Source of the DNA: Rhizobium sp. SSA_523
GTDB lineage: Bacteria > Pseudomonadota > Alphaproteobacteria > Rhizobiales > Rhizobiaceae
Assembly: GCF_030435705.1 (NCBI RefSeq)
Contig: NZ_CP129382.1
Coordinates: 124,001-188,000, forward strand
DNA length: 64,000 bases
Direction of reading: 5' to 3'
The notes under the pieces are model-generated. The model was not told the DNA's origin. It worked only from the letters and a program-made list of their open reading frames with translations, and made no database searches. The position numbers were made by a program, and so were the translations under genes. The first letter of the stretch is position 1; every line of letters starts with the position of its first letter. Of this stretch, positions 46,115 through 54,622 are shown piece after piece.

Positions 46115-46783
46115 TTAGCCCGCGGCGCTGTCCGAGGGCGGTGGATAGCTTTGCGCCAGGCCGTCGAGAAAGCGGGAGAAGAGGGCGCTGAAGGCCAGCC
46201 GCTCCTCCTGCGACCAATCCTCGGTGGCCGAGGCGATCAGCCCGTGCTTGATGGCGCGGATCTCGCCCATCAGATGGTCGCCCTCGGCCGTCAGGCGCAG
46301 AATGGAGCGACGTCCGTCGCCCTGGCAGGCCTGGCGGCGCAGGAGTTTAAGGCTCACCAGCTCCGCCACCATGCGGCTGCCGCGCGAGGGATCGAGCCGC
46401 ATCGCCTCGGCAACGGCGCCAACGCTTGCCTCGCCGCCCTCGGCGCCGATCCGGCGCACCACATCCAGAACATCGAGCTGGGACAGGTCGAGGCTCGGCG
46501 CCGCCCGGGCGATCGCCATCTTGCTGATGACCCGCCGCCCCATCATCACGCGCATCCGCGTCATGCTTTCGCCGATCAGCAGCACGGCATCGCCCGGCGC
46601 ATCGGTTCCGGCATCCGGCGCGTCGCCCGGCGCATCGTGAATGGCCTCCGAGCCTCCCTGAATGGCTTTCAAGCCCTCATGAGCGGCCTCCGGCGGGCCG
46701 GCAGCGGTCAGGCCTTCCGTCTCGCTCGCCGTGCCGGAAGGGGCAGGGTCCGGATGCTGTGTCTTGGTGCGCACGCTGAACAT
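46115..46783 (-). CDS. MarR-family transcriptional regulator
   Basis: A 222-aa protein. A low-complexity Asp/Ala/Gly/Pro N-terminus of about 60 residues (for example DAPGDAPDAGTDAPGDA) precedes a MarR winged helix: LSQLDVLDVVRRIGAEGG, VGAVAEAMRLDPSRGSRMVAELVSLKLLRRQ and the wing DGRRSILRLTAEGD. The start is uncertain: ATG 46783 is given, but an upstream TTG is in frame and neither has a good ribosome-binding site. Divergent from the MFS gene over a short region with a palindrome, the classic regulator/efflux-pump arrangement. Confidence 0.88.
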   Translation of the reverse strand: MFSVRTKTQHPDPAPSGTASETEGLTAAGPPEAAHEGLKAIQGGSEAIHDAPGDAPDAGTDAPGDAVLLIGESMTRMRVMMGRRVISKMAIARAAPSLDLSQLDVLDVVRRIGAEGGEASVGAVAEAMRLDPSRGSRMVAELVSLKLLRRQACQGDGRRSILRLTAEGDHLMGEIRAIKHGLIASATEDWSQEERLAFSALFSRFLDGLAQSYPPPSDSAAG

Positions 46784-46853
46784 GGTCCTTGTGATCTGCG
46801 CCTTGCGGTCGCGCTGCTGTCTTCGGGTCTCTGCATAGCGCAAGAAGTTGCGA

Positions 46854-46882
46854 TTGACAATTATATGCTAAAGGCACATAAA
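46854..46882 (+). promoter_or_regulatory. MFS promoter with overlapping MarR-type palindrome
   Basis: TTGACA (46854-46859), 17-bp spacer and CATAAA (46877-46882) form a candidate promoter. The palindrome TTATATGC-TAAAG-GCACATAA (46861-46868 and 46874-46881, one mismatch) fills the spacer and covers the -10, as expected for repression by the divergently encoded MarR protein. Confidence 0.65.
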
Positions 46883-46907
46883 AACGCTCCAGCATCAGGA
46901 TCGCCCC

Positions 46908-48413
46908 ATGGACATGTCGCAAACACAGTTTCAGCCGCTAATCAGCGAGCCTCGTCTCCGGCTGACTGTTTTCCTCTTTCTCCTGACGGCCATGTTCATG
47001 GCAACGCTCGACAACCAGATCGTCTCGACGGCGCTTCCGACGATCGTCGGCGAATTCGGCGCCTTCGAGCGCTTCGGCTGGGTCGGCTCGGCCTATCTTC
47101 TGGCCACCAGCGCCGTCATGCCGGTCTATGGCAAGCTCGGCGATCTGTTCGGCCGCAAATATGTGATGATTGCCGCCGTCACCATCTTCACCATCGGCTC
47201 GCTCTTGTGCGGTCTCGCCTGGTCGATGAACAGCCTGATTGCCGCCCGCGTCTTCCAGGGCCTTGGCGGCGGCGGCATCATGGTGTCGATCTTCTCCATC
47301 AATGCCGATCTGTTCGAGCCGCGCGAGCGGGCACGCTACCAGAGCTATTCCAGCCTTGTGATCATGGCCTCCGGCACGGTCGGACCGACGATCGGCGGCA
47401 CGCTGAGCGATCTCTTCGGCTGGCGGTCGATCTTCCTCGTCAACCTGCCGATCGGCCTTGTCGTGCTGGCCGGCCTGATCTACCTCCTGCCGAACCGCCG
47501 GCCGGCGCGCCAGCCGAAGATCGATTATCTGGGCGCTGTTCTCCTGGCGCTGGCCAGCACCTCTGTCGTTCTTCTGACCGATGGCCTGTCGCTGTTCGGC
47601 GCGCTGTTCTCCTGGCAGAGCGGGCTCGTCCTCCTCATCGGCCTTGCCGCAGTGCTGTTCTGGATTGCGGTGGAACGGCGCGCGCCGGAGCCGATCATCC
47701 CGCTGCGCCTGTTCAAGGATTCGACCTTCTCGCTGTTTCTCGTCGTCTCGCTGATGACGGGCGGCGTCGCCATCGGCATGGTCAATTATTTCGCGCTCTT
47801 CCTGCAGACGACGACCGGGCTGAGCCCGACGCAGGCCGGCCTGTTCTTCATTGCCGTCACCGGCGGCATCGTCATCGGCTCGCTGTCGGCCGGCCGGCTG
47901 ATTTCCATCACCGGGCGCTACAAGCCCTTCGTGGTCGCCGGCCTTATCCTCAACGTCGTGACCCTGCTGATCTTCTCGCAATTGCATGCCGGCAGTTCGC
48001 TCATCCTTGTCGCGGTGGTCATGCTGATGCAGGGCCTGTCGATCGGCCTTGGCCAGCAGGGCCCGATCATCGGCGTGCAGAATGCCGTGCCGCGGGCGGA
48101 TGTCGGCTCGGCCACCGGCGCCGTCACCTTGACGCGCATGGGAGGAGCGGCCATCGCCATTTCGGTCTATGGCGCGGTGATTGCCGCCGTCATGCAGGGC
48201 GTGCAGGTGGCGGGTGTCGAGACCGTGACGACGCTGACGCCGGATCAGCTGTCGAAACTGCCCGATGCGGCCAGGCTTGCCATTGCCGAGGCCTATGCCG
48301 GTGCCTTCGAACCCATGTTCCTCACCGCTGCCGGCTTCGCATTTGTCGGCCTGATGGCGGCGCTGATGCTCAAGCCCGTGCGCCTGCCGACGGCAACGCT
48401 GAAGAAGCAATAG
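46908..48413 (+). CDS. MFS multidrug efflux transporter (DHA2 / EmrB-QacA type)
   Basis: A 501-aa protein with about 14 hydrophobic helices. DHA2 markers are LDNQIVSTALPTIVGEFGAFERFGWVGSAYLLATSAVMPVYGKLGDLFGRKYVM (motif A and D1 regions, quoted here only in parts) and the motif-C-like LGQQGPIIGVQNAVPRADVGSATGAV. Proton-driven drug export is the family role. The divergent MarR gene and the operator in the promoter suggest induction by its substrates. Confidence 0.93.
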   Translation: MDMSQTQFQPLISEPRLRLTVFLFLLTAMFMATLDNQIVSTALPTIVGEFGAFERFGWVGSAYLLATSAVMPVYGKLGDLFGRKYVMIAAVTIFTIGSLLCGLAWSMNSLIAARVFQGLGGGGIMVSIFSINADLFEPRERARYQSYSSLVIMASGTVGPTIGGTLSDLFGWRSIFLVNLPIGLVVLAGLIYLLPNRRPARQPKIDYLGAVLLALASTSVVLLTDGLSLFGALFSWQSGLVLLIGLAAVLFWIAVERRAPEPIIPLRLFKDSTFSLFLVVSLMTGGVAIGMVNYFALFLQTTTGLSPTQAGLFFIAVTGGIVIGSLSAGRLISITGRYKPFVVAGLILNVVTLLIFSQLHAGSSLILVAVVMLMQGLSIGLGQQGPIIGVQNAVPRADVGSATGAVTLTRMGGAAIAISVYGAVIAAVMQGVQVAGVETVTTLTPDQLSKLPDAARLAIAEAYAGAFEPMFLTAAGFAFVGLMAALMLKPVRLPTATLKKQ

Positions 48414-48455
48414 GCCACTCTTTCAAAAGCGCGGCGCCGGCCTATCTTCCTCGTC

Positions 48456-49466
48456 ATGAAAGCCGAAGCCTTGCTGTGTCCCACCCCGGCGGGGCTGTTT
48501 TGCCCGCCCGGAAACTTCCATATCGATCCCGTGCGTCCGGTCGAGCGGGCGCTCATCACCCACGGCCATGCCGATCACGCCAGGGCCGGCCATACCCATG
48601 TCATGGCCACGCGCCAGACGCTGGAAATCATGGCGCTGCGCTATGGTGCGGATTTTGCCGAGACCACCCAGGCGGCCGAGTTCGGCGCGGTAACCGATGT
48701 CTCCGGCGTCTCGGTGCGGTTCCATCCGGCCGGCCATGTCCTCGGATCGGCGCAGATCGCCGTCGAGCACAAGGGCATGCGCATCGTCGTCTCCGGCGAT
48801 TACAAGCGCGGCGTCGATCCCACCTGCGCGCCCTTCGAGCCGGTCGCCTGCGATGTCTTCATCACCGAGGCGACCTTCGGCCTGCCCGTCTTCCACCATC
48901 CGGATCCGAAGGCCGAGACCCGCAAGCTGCTGGCCTCTCTCGAACAATTTCCCGAACGCACGCATCTGGTCGGCGCCTATGCCCTGGGAAAGGCGCAGCG
49001 GGTCATCCGCCTGATCCGCGATTGCGGCTATGACCGGCCGATCTTCATCCACGGCGCGCTCGCCAAGCTCTGCGATTATTATGCCGGGCAGGGGATCGAT
49101 CTGGGCGAGCTGCGGCCGGCTACGCAGGAAAAGAAGGACCCCGGAGCCTTTCACGGGGCTGTCGTGCTGGGGCCACCCTCCGCCTTCCAGGACCGCTGGG
49201 CGCGGCGCTTTCAGGAGCCGCTGATCGCCTTTGCCTCCGGCTGGATGATGGTGCGCCAGCGCGCCCGGCAGGGCGGCGTCGAACTGCCGCTGGTGATTTC
49301 CGACCATTGCGACTGGCCGGAGCTTCTGGAAACGATCAGCGAGATCGCCCCCGCGGAGGTCTGGGTGACCCATGGCCGCGAGGAAGCGCTGGTGCGCTGG
49401 TGCGAACTGTCCGGCATTGCCGCCCGCCCGCTGCATCTCGTCGGCTACGAGGACGAGGGAGATTGA
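48456..49466 (+). CDS. Ligase-associated DNA exonuclease (MBL fold)
   Basis: A 336-aa metallo-beta-lactamase-fold nuclease of the TIGR04122 type. It shows the HGHADHARAGH zinc motif, PAGHVLGSAQIAVE, VSGDYKRGVDPTCAPFEPV, TEATFGLPVF and SDHCDWPELLETI. In many proteobacteria it forms a set with an ATP-dependent ligase, a DEXH helicase and a phosphoesterase. Here only the ligase follows, 31 bp downstream. A role in DNA end processing is inferred from the association. Confidence 0.92.
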   Translation: MKAEALLCPTPAGLFCPPGNFHIDPVRPVERALITHGHADHARAGHTHVMATRQTLEIMALRYGADFAETTQAAEFGAVTDVSGVSVRFHPAGHVLGSAQIAVEHKGMRIVVSGDYKRGVDPTCAPFEPVACDVFITEATFGLPVFHHPDPKAETRKLLASLEQFPERTHLVGAYALGKAQRVIRLIRDCGYDRPIFIHGALAKLCDYYAGQGIDLGELRPATQEKKDPGAFHGAVVLGPPSAFQDRWARRFQEPLIAFASGWMMVRQRARQGGVELPLVISDHCDWPELLETISEIAPAEVWVTHGREEALVRWCELSGIAARPLHLVGYEDEGD

Positions 49467-49497
49467 GGATGACGAACGTGCCGATGCGGAGGCGCCC

Positions 49498-51120
49498 ATG
49501 AAGGCCTTCTCCACCCTGCTCGATCGCCTGGTGCTGACACCCTCCCGCAATGCCAAGCTGCGGCTGCTCGCAGACTATTTCCGCACCACGCCCGATCCCG
49601 ATCGCGGCTATGGCCTGGCGGCGCTGGCCGGCACGCTGGATCTGAAGGGGGTGAAGCCGGCGCTTCTGAAGGAACTGGCGCTGGAAAGGCTGGATCCGGT
49701 CCTCTTCCAATATTCCTACGATTATGTCGGCGATCTGGCGGAGACCATCGCGCTGATTTGGGATGGCGGCGCCAAGGAAAGGGTGCCGGCCGATCACCAG
49801 CCGCGGCTCTCGGAGGTCGTCCACAGGATGAATGCGCTGGGACGAACCGAGGTGCGCCCGGCCGTGCGCGACCTGCTCGATCATCTCGATCACTCCAGCC
49901 GCTTCGCCTTCCTCAAGCTTGCCACGGGTTCGTTGCGCATCGGAGTGTCCGCAAGGCTTGCCAAGCAGGCGCTGTCGGACATGGGCGGGCGCGACGTCAC
50001 GGAGATCGAGACGCTGTGGCACGGTCTGGCCCCGCCTTACGAGGCGCTGTTTGCCTGGCTGGAAGGCAAGGCGGACAAACCGGTCCTGGCAACGCCTGCC
50101 ATCTTCCATTCGGTGATGCTGGCCAATCCGGTCGAGGATGGCGATCTGAACCGGCTGGACCCGGACGATTATGCGGCGGAATGGAAATGGGACGGGATCC
50201 GCGTGCAGATCTCCTCCTTCGGCGGCACCCGCAAGCTCTATTCGCGATCCGGCGACGATGTCTCCGGCGCCTTTCCCGACGTGATTGCGGCGATCAATTT
50301 CGAGGGCGTGGTGGATGGCGAATTGCTGGTCGGCGGCACGGCGCGCTCCAACAGCGCCACCCGCACCTTTTCCGACCTGCAGCAGCGGCTGAACCGCAAG
50401 ACCGTCACGCCGAAACTCGCGCAGGATTATCCGGCCTTCGTGCGCGCCTATGACCTGCTTTTCGAGCGCGACGAGGACATTCGGGCCAGATCCTATCTCG
50501 ACCGCCGGGCGCGTCTCGCCTCGCTGATCGAGGATGCCCCGCATGACCGGTTCGACCTGTCGCCGCTGGTCGGTTTCGACAGCTGGGACGCGCTGAACGC
50601 CCTGCGCCTGTCGCCGCCGGATCCGGTGATCGAAGGCGTCATGCTGAAGAGGAAGGACAGCCCCTACCAGGCCGGCCGGCTCAAGGGCCCCTGGTTCAAA
50701 TGGAAGCGCGATCCCTTCAATATCGATGCGGTGATGATGTATGCGCAGCGCGGCCATGGCAAAAGATCCAGCTATTACTCCGATTTCACCTTCGGCGTCT
50801 GGGCGCAGGGCCCGGAGGCGGAGCATCTCGTGCCTGTCGGCAAGGCCTATTTCGGCTTCACCGATGCCGAGCTGGAAATCCTCGACAAATTCGTGCGCGA
50901 CAATACCGTGGAGCGCTTCGGGCCGGTCAGGGCCGTGCGGGCCGAACCGGATTTCGGCTTCGTGCTGGAAGTCGCCTTCGAGGGGATCAACCGCTCCACC
51001 CGCCATAAATCCGGCGTTGCCATGCGCTTCCCGCGGATCGCCCGCCTGCGCGCCGACAAGCTGCCGCGCGATGCCGATCGCCTCTCGACATTGATGGCCA
51101 TGGTGGAGGCGAAGGCTTAA
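49498..51120 (+). CDS. ATP-dependent DNA ligase (LigB-like, cisplatin-type architecture)
   Basis: A 540-aa ligase. The N-terminal DNA-binding region of about 210 aa includes FLKLATGSLRIGVSARLAKQAL. The adenylation domain has the nucleotidyl-acceptor lysine in AEWKWDGIRVQ (Lys230), then SGAFPDVI, VVDGELLV and VIEGVMLKRKDSPYQAGRLKGPWFKWKRD (motifs III-V, in parts). A C-terminal OB fold follows. The ATG at 49498 is the first with homology; an in-frame start upstream lies inside the exonuclease gene. It seals nicks with ATP, probably in a repair pathway with the preceding exonuclease. Confidence 0.93.
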   Translation: MKAFSTLLDRLVLTPSRNAKLRLLADYFRTTPDPDRGYGLAALAGTLDLKGVKPALLKELALERLDPVLFQYSYDYVGDLAETIALIWDGGAKERVPADHQPRLSEVVHRMNALGRTEVRPAVRDLLDHLDHSSRFAFLKLATGSLRIGVSARLAKQALSDMGGRDVTEIETLWHGLAPPYEALFAWLEGKADKPVLATPAIFHSVMLANPVEDGDLNRLDPDDYAAEWKWDGIRVQISSFGGTRKLYSRSGDDVSGAFPDVIAAINFEGVVDGELLVGGTARSNSATRTFSDLQQRLNRKTVTPKLAQDYPAFVRAYDLLFERDEDIRARSYLDRRARLASLIEDAPHDRFDLSPLVGFDSWDALNALRLSPPDPVIEGVMLKRKDSPYQAGRLKGPWFKWKRDPFNIDAVMMYAQRGHGKRSSYYSDFTFGVWAQGPEAEHLVPVGKAYFGFTDAELEILDKFVRDNTVERFGPVRAVRAEPDFGFVLEVAFEGINRSTRHKSGVAMRFPRIARLRADKLPRDADRLSTLMAMVEAKA

Positions 51121-51144
51121 GGGGGCAGGGCCCCGCCATCTGGT

Positions 51145-51215
51145 CAAGGCACGATTGGGCAAGCACGATTGGACAAGCACGTGCGGCCAAGCACATATTG
51201 GCCAAGCATAATCGA
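51145..51215 (+). repeat. Degenerate 14-bp tandem repeats after the ligase gene
   Basis: Five imperfect units of the form CAAGCACGATTGG(A/C) follow the ligase stop by 24 bp. The rest of this 322-bp gap (to 51442) shows no gene. Confidence 0.85.
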
Positions 51216-51442
51216 GAAAGCGTGATGCCTCAGCCGCTTGCCGGAAAAGGGCGCAGTGCTAGACTTCGTCGGACAGAAGCCACTGCATCATGCCGCCACC
51301 CTTGCCCGCCGATCTTCTTCCGCCCGTCAGCCTGCCCGAGTTCGCCCGTCATTCGCCTGATCCATCCGCTTTGACTGTTCCACCCGGACCGTTCCATTTT
51401 TAAGTGTTCCAGTCCGATATCCACCTTTGAAATGGTGTTTCG

Positions 51443-52369
51443 ATGCCGCTATCCCGTCGCCAGATCCTGTCCTCGCTCACTGCCGCAAGCCTTTTGCCGG
51501 CCCTGCCGATGCGCCACGCTTTCGCGCAGGATTCGCCACCGCCCTTTCCGGTTCCGGCCGTGCCGCCGCTCGACACGCGCGATTATGCACAGGCGCGCCA
51601 GTCCTTCCGGACCAATCTCCTGCGGCAAGGGCCTTCGCCGGAACAGTCCGGTCCGCTGGGCGAGCCGCCCGGCGCGCGCCGGGTCTTCTATCCCGGCGGT
51701 CCGGATGGCACGCTGAAGCTGATCGCCTGGGTTTCGCAGTACGAGCCCTCGGTGAAGCTGAAGCCGGCGGTCCTGTTCCTGCATGGCGGGAATGCCACCG
51801 GCGACGGGCATTGGGAACTCGTCATGCCCTATGCCAAAGCCGGCTTTGTCGTCATGCTGCCCTCGTTTCGCGGCGAGAACGGCCAGGCCGGCAATTATTC
51901 CGGCTTTTACGACGAAACGAGCGATGCGCTGGCCGCCGCCGATTTTCTCGAAAACCTGCCAGGCATCGACCGCAGCCGGATCTATCTGGCCGGCCACAGC
52001 AATGGCGGCACGCTTTCGCTGCTGGCTGGCATGACACGGCCCTTCCGCGCCGCCGTGCCGATCTCCGCCGGCGTCAGCGCCTGGCGCTATTTCGGCCGCT
52101 ACCGCAAGGAAATCCCCTTCGATCCAAAGGATCCGAGCGAGCTCGTCATGCGCTCCTCGGTCTGTTTCGGCGCGAGCCTCAAATGTCCCACCCTGCTTTT
52201 GCGCGGAACGGAGGAGCGGCCCTTCGACGATAATCATCAATTGCTGATCACGCGCGCGCGCAGCGCCGGCCAGACGATCGATCACCGGCTTTTGCCTGGC
52301 ACCCATAATGGCGTCGTGCCGGCCGCCGTCGAGGAGAGCATTCGCTTCTTCCGCCATTACGGCGCGTGA
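51443..52369 (+). CDS. Exported alpha/beta hydrolase (dienelactone hydrolase-like)
   Basis: A 308-aa protein. A twin-arginine-like signal (LSRRQILSSLTAASLLPALPM) is followed by an alpha/beta-hydrolase fold with oxyanion region VLFLHGGNATGDGHW, nucleophile GHSNGGTLSLLAGM and C-terminal His in PGTHNGVVPAAVE. Substrate unknown. Probably periplasmic. It is followed by two L,D-transpeptidase genes on the same strand, but 73 bp separate them so cotranscription is only possible. Confidence 0.85.
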   Translation: MPLSRRQILSSLTAASLLPALPMRHAFAQDSPPPFPVPAVPPLDTRDYAQARQSFRTNLLRQGPSPEQSGPLGEPPGARRVFYPGGPDGTLKLIAWVSQYEPSVKLKPAVLFLHGGNATGDGHWELVMPYAKAGFVVMLPSFRGENGQAGNYSGFYDETSDALAAADFLENLPGIDRSRIYLAGHSNGGTLSLLAGMTRPFRAAVPISAGVSAWRYFGRYRKEIPFDPKDPSELVMRSSVCFGASLKCPTLLLRGTEERPFDDNHQLLITRARSAGQTIDHRLLPGTHNGVVPAAVEESIRFFRHYGA

Positions 52370-52442
52370 GCGTCGCGAAAGCCTCGCGCCAGCCGCACGT
52401 GGCAAGGTCGGCTCGACGCCATCTGCCGGAAGAAAGCGCCCC

Positions 52443-53279
52443 ATGCCGTTTGCCGCCTCGATTTTCACGCCAGCTCTGGTCAGACGCTGCAGTCTTGCCG
52501 CCCTGTTTTCGGCCATCGGCACCCTGTCCGGCTGCATTCTGGTGACCGATACGAGCCGGATGAACCCGGATGTCTTCGTGCGGGAAACCTCGCCCGTCTT
52601 CCTGAACCCGGTCTATGCGACGCAGCTTGCCGTGCAGCCGCAGCCTGTGCCGCAGCGCGAGGCCATTCCGCAGAAGCGCGAGCTCTACCAGACCCAGTTC
52701 CACCAGACCTACGGCATTCCGGTCGCCAATCCGGTGCATCGCATCTATTACCAGAGCGTGCGCGATGACGGGCACACGCTGCCGGCCATTCCCTATTCGC
52801 GGATCGATGCCCGTTACCTGCGCCAGGAGGTTGATTACCGCACCAGCGAGGCGCCGGGCACGCTGGTCGTCGATACGAGGCAGCGCTTTCTGTATCTGGT
52901 GCAGCCGAACGGCAAGGCGATCCGCTACGGCATCGGCATCGGACGCGACGGCTTTGCCTGGTCGGGGCGCGGCGTCATCCAGTGGAAGGCCAAATGGCCG
53001 CGCTGGACGCCGCCGGCAGACATGGTGGCGCGCCAGCCGGAACTGGCGAGATTCTCCGCTGCCGAGGGCGGCGCCCTGCCGGGGCTCAACAATCCGCTCG
53101 GTGCCCGGGCGCTCTATATCTTCAAGGGCGGCAAGGATACGCTCTACCGCGTGCATGGCACGCCGGACTGGCAGTCCATCGGCAAGGCCACATCGTCCGG
53201 TTGCGTCCGCCTGCTCAATCAGGACGTCATCGATCTTTACGAACGCGTACCGTCCTCGACGCCGATCGTGGTGCTCTGA
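52443..53279 (+). CDS. L,D-transpeptidase, lipoprotein
   Basis: A 278-aa protein. The signal peptide CSLAALFSAIGTLSGC has a lipobox LSGC. The YkuD catalytic domain has GTLVVDTRQRFLYLVQPNGKAIRYGIGIG, then HGTPDWQSIGKATSSGCVRL with His238 and catalytic Cys254. It catalyses meso-DAP crosslinks or protein anchoring to peptidoglycan. It is a close paralogue of the next gene. The ATG at 52443 gives the signal peptide; an upstream open frame is noise. Confidence 0.93.
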   Translation: MPFAASIFTPALVRRCSLAALFSAIGTLSGCILVTDTSRMNPDVFVRETSPVFLNPVYATQLAVQPQPVPQREAIPQKRELYQTQFHQTYGIPVANPVHRIYYQSVRDDGHTLPAIPYSRIDARYLRQEVDYRTSEAPGTLVVDTRQRFLYLVQPNGKAIRYGIGIGRDGFAWSGRGVIQWKAKWPRWTPPADMVARQPELARFSAAEGGALPGLNNPLGARALYIFKGGKDTLYRVHGTPDWQSIGKATSSGCVRLLNQDVIDLYERVPSSTPIVVL

Positions 53280-53490
53280 GCGGGGAGATCACGGCGCTTC
53301 CGGAAGCGATTCAAGCCAGATATTGTGGTGATCCGATCACAGTCGGGTCACGATAGAGTGCGGCGTGCCGCTCTGGTCAGGGGATTAAGGCGGTCTATAC
53401 TTCTTCTCGCCACAATTGCGGAACCAAAGTCAGGTCCACCCGTTATCGTGCGTTCGTTCGCCCCATCAGTGAAGAGTATCTCCCGTAAAA

Positions 53491-54210
53491 ATGACACGTG
53501 ATACCATCAGCCGCCGCCGTCTCCTGAGCCTGCTCGCAGTCGGTACCGCTTCCACACTTGCGGGCTGCGCCTCTTCCGGTCCCGGCGGCAATCTGCCGCT
53601 CCGCACCGTTGCGCTCGGCCCTGCCGGCCTGCCGCCGCCGCCGACGGGCCGTTCGCCGGAACTCGACGCCACCTATGGCCAGATGGTCGATGGCGGCTAT
53701 GTCATCCCTGCGATTCCCTATTGGAAGATCCCCTCGCAATTCTACCGCCAGCGGGTGGTGAACTCCACCGGCGAGCGCCCCGGCACCGTCGTGGTCGATA
53801 CCAATGCGCGCTTCCTCTACCTGGTCGAGCCGGGCGGCGAGACTGCCATGCGCTACGGCGTCGGCATCGGTCGCGAAGGCTTTGCCTGGCAGGGTGAGGG
53901 CGTGATCCAGTGGCGCCAGAAATGGCCGAAATGGACCCCGCCGGCAGAAATGATCGCGCGCCAGCCCGAACTGGTGAAATATTCCGCAGCCAATGGCGGC
54001 ATGCCGCCGGGCCTGATGAACCCGCTGGGTGCGCGCGCGCTTTATATTTTCCAGAACGGCCAGGACACGCTTTATCGCCTGCATGGCAGCCCGGAATGGA
54101 ACTCCATCGGCAAGGCCGTATCCTCCGGTTGCGTGCGGCTGATGAACCAGGACATTATCGACCTTTACGAGCGCGTGCCGAACAAGGCACGGATCATCGT
54201 CTGGCAGTAA
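53491..54210 (+). CDS. L,D-transpeptidase, Tat/lipobox signal
   Basis: A 239-aa protein. SRRRLLSLLAVGTASTLAGC combines a twin-arginine motif and a lipobox LAGC. The YkuD domain ends HGSPEWNSIGKAVSSGCVRLMNQDIIDLYERVP with catalytic Cys214, near identical to the preceding gene's C-terminus. A tandem duplication of L,D-transpeptidase genes with different export signals is suggested. Confidence 0.93.
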   Translation: MTRDTISRRRLLSLLAVGTASTLAGCASSGPGGNLPLRTVALGPAGLPPPPTGRSPELDATYGQMVDGGYVIPAIPYWKIPSQFYRQRVVNSTGERPGTVVVDTNARFLYLVEPGGETAMRYGVGIGREGFAWQGEGVIQWRQKWPKWTPPAEMIARQPELVKYSAANGGMPPGLMNPLGARALYIFQNGQDTLYRLHGSPEWNSIGKAVSSGCVRLMNQDIIDLYERVPNKARIIVWQ

Positions 54211-54218
54211 AGGCCTGC

Positions 54219-54600
54219 CTGTCAGGATCTGCCAGTCAGGATCTGCAAGTAAAGATCTGCCAGCAAAAATCTGGCATGACGGAAAAGGCGCCCGGCGCTG
54301 CGTAAGCGCCGGCTCAAGGGCGGGATCTCGCCGGCCTTCGGCATGCGCGACCAATCCCAGAATCCTGGCTGAGCACCCTATGTCAGCAATCCTTGGCCCA
54401 TCCCCCTGGCCAAGCATTTTGGCCAATCCCCGGGGCCGATAAGCTTGGCCCATCCCCCTGGCCCATCACCGTGGCCCGGCAGGCTTGCGGGCAGATGCCG
54501 GTTTGACCGAAACCGCCAGTCCATCCCGCCAGTCAATCCGACAGTCACCCCAGACTCCCCAGACACCCCAGACTCCCCAGACCCCCAAGGGCCATCCCGG
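54219..54600. repeat. Cluster of degenerate tandem repeats after the second L,D-transpeptidase
   Basis: Three unrelated repeats fill the gap to dacF: GTCAGGATCTGCCA-type units (54219-54275), CCCATCCCCCTGGCC-type units (54385-54480), and CCCAGACTCCCCAGA-type units (54545-54590). No coding pattern was recognised in this 412-bp gap. Confidence 0.8.
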
Positions 54601-54622
54601 CAGCAATACCGAAGGCCGGATT

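Noticed and set aside
45893..49033. A 1046-codon open frame on the plus strand over the MarR, MFS and exonuclease genes
   Set aside because: It is out of frame with three clear genes and is very Arg/Pro/Ser-rich; it is a high-GC shadow.
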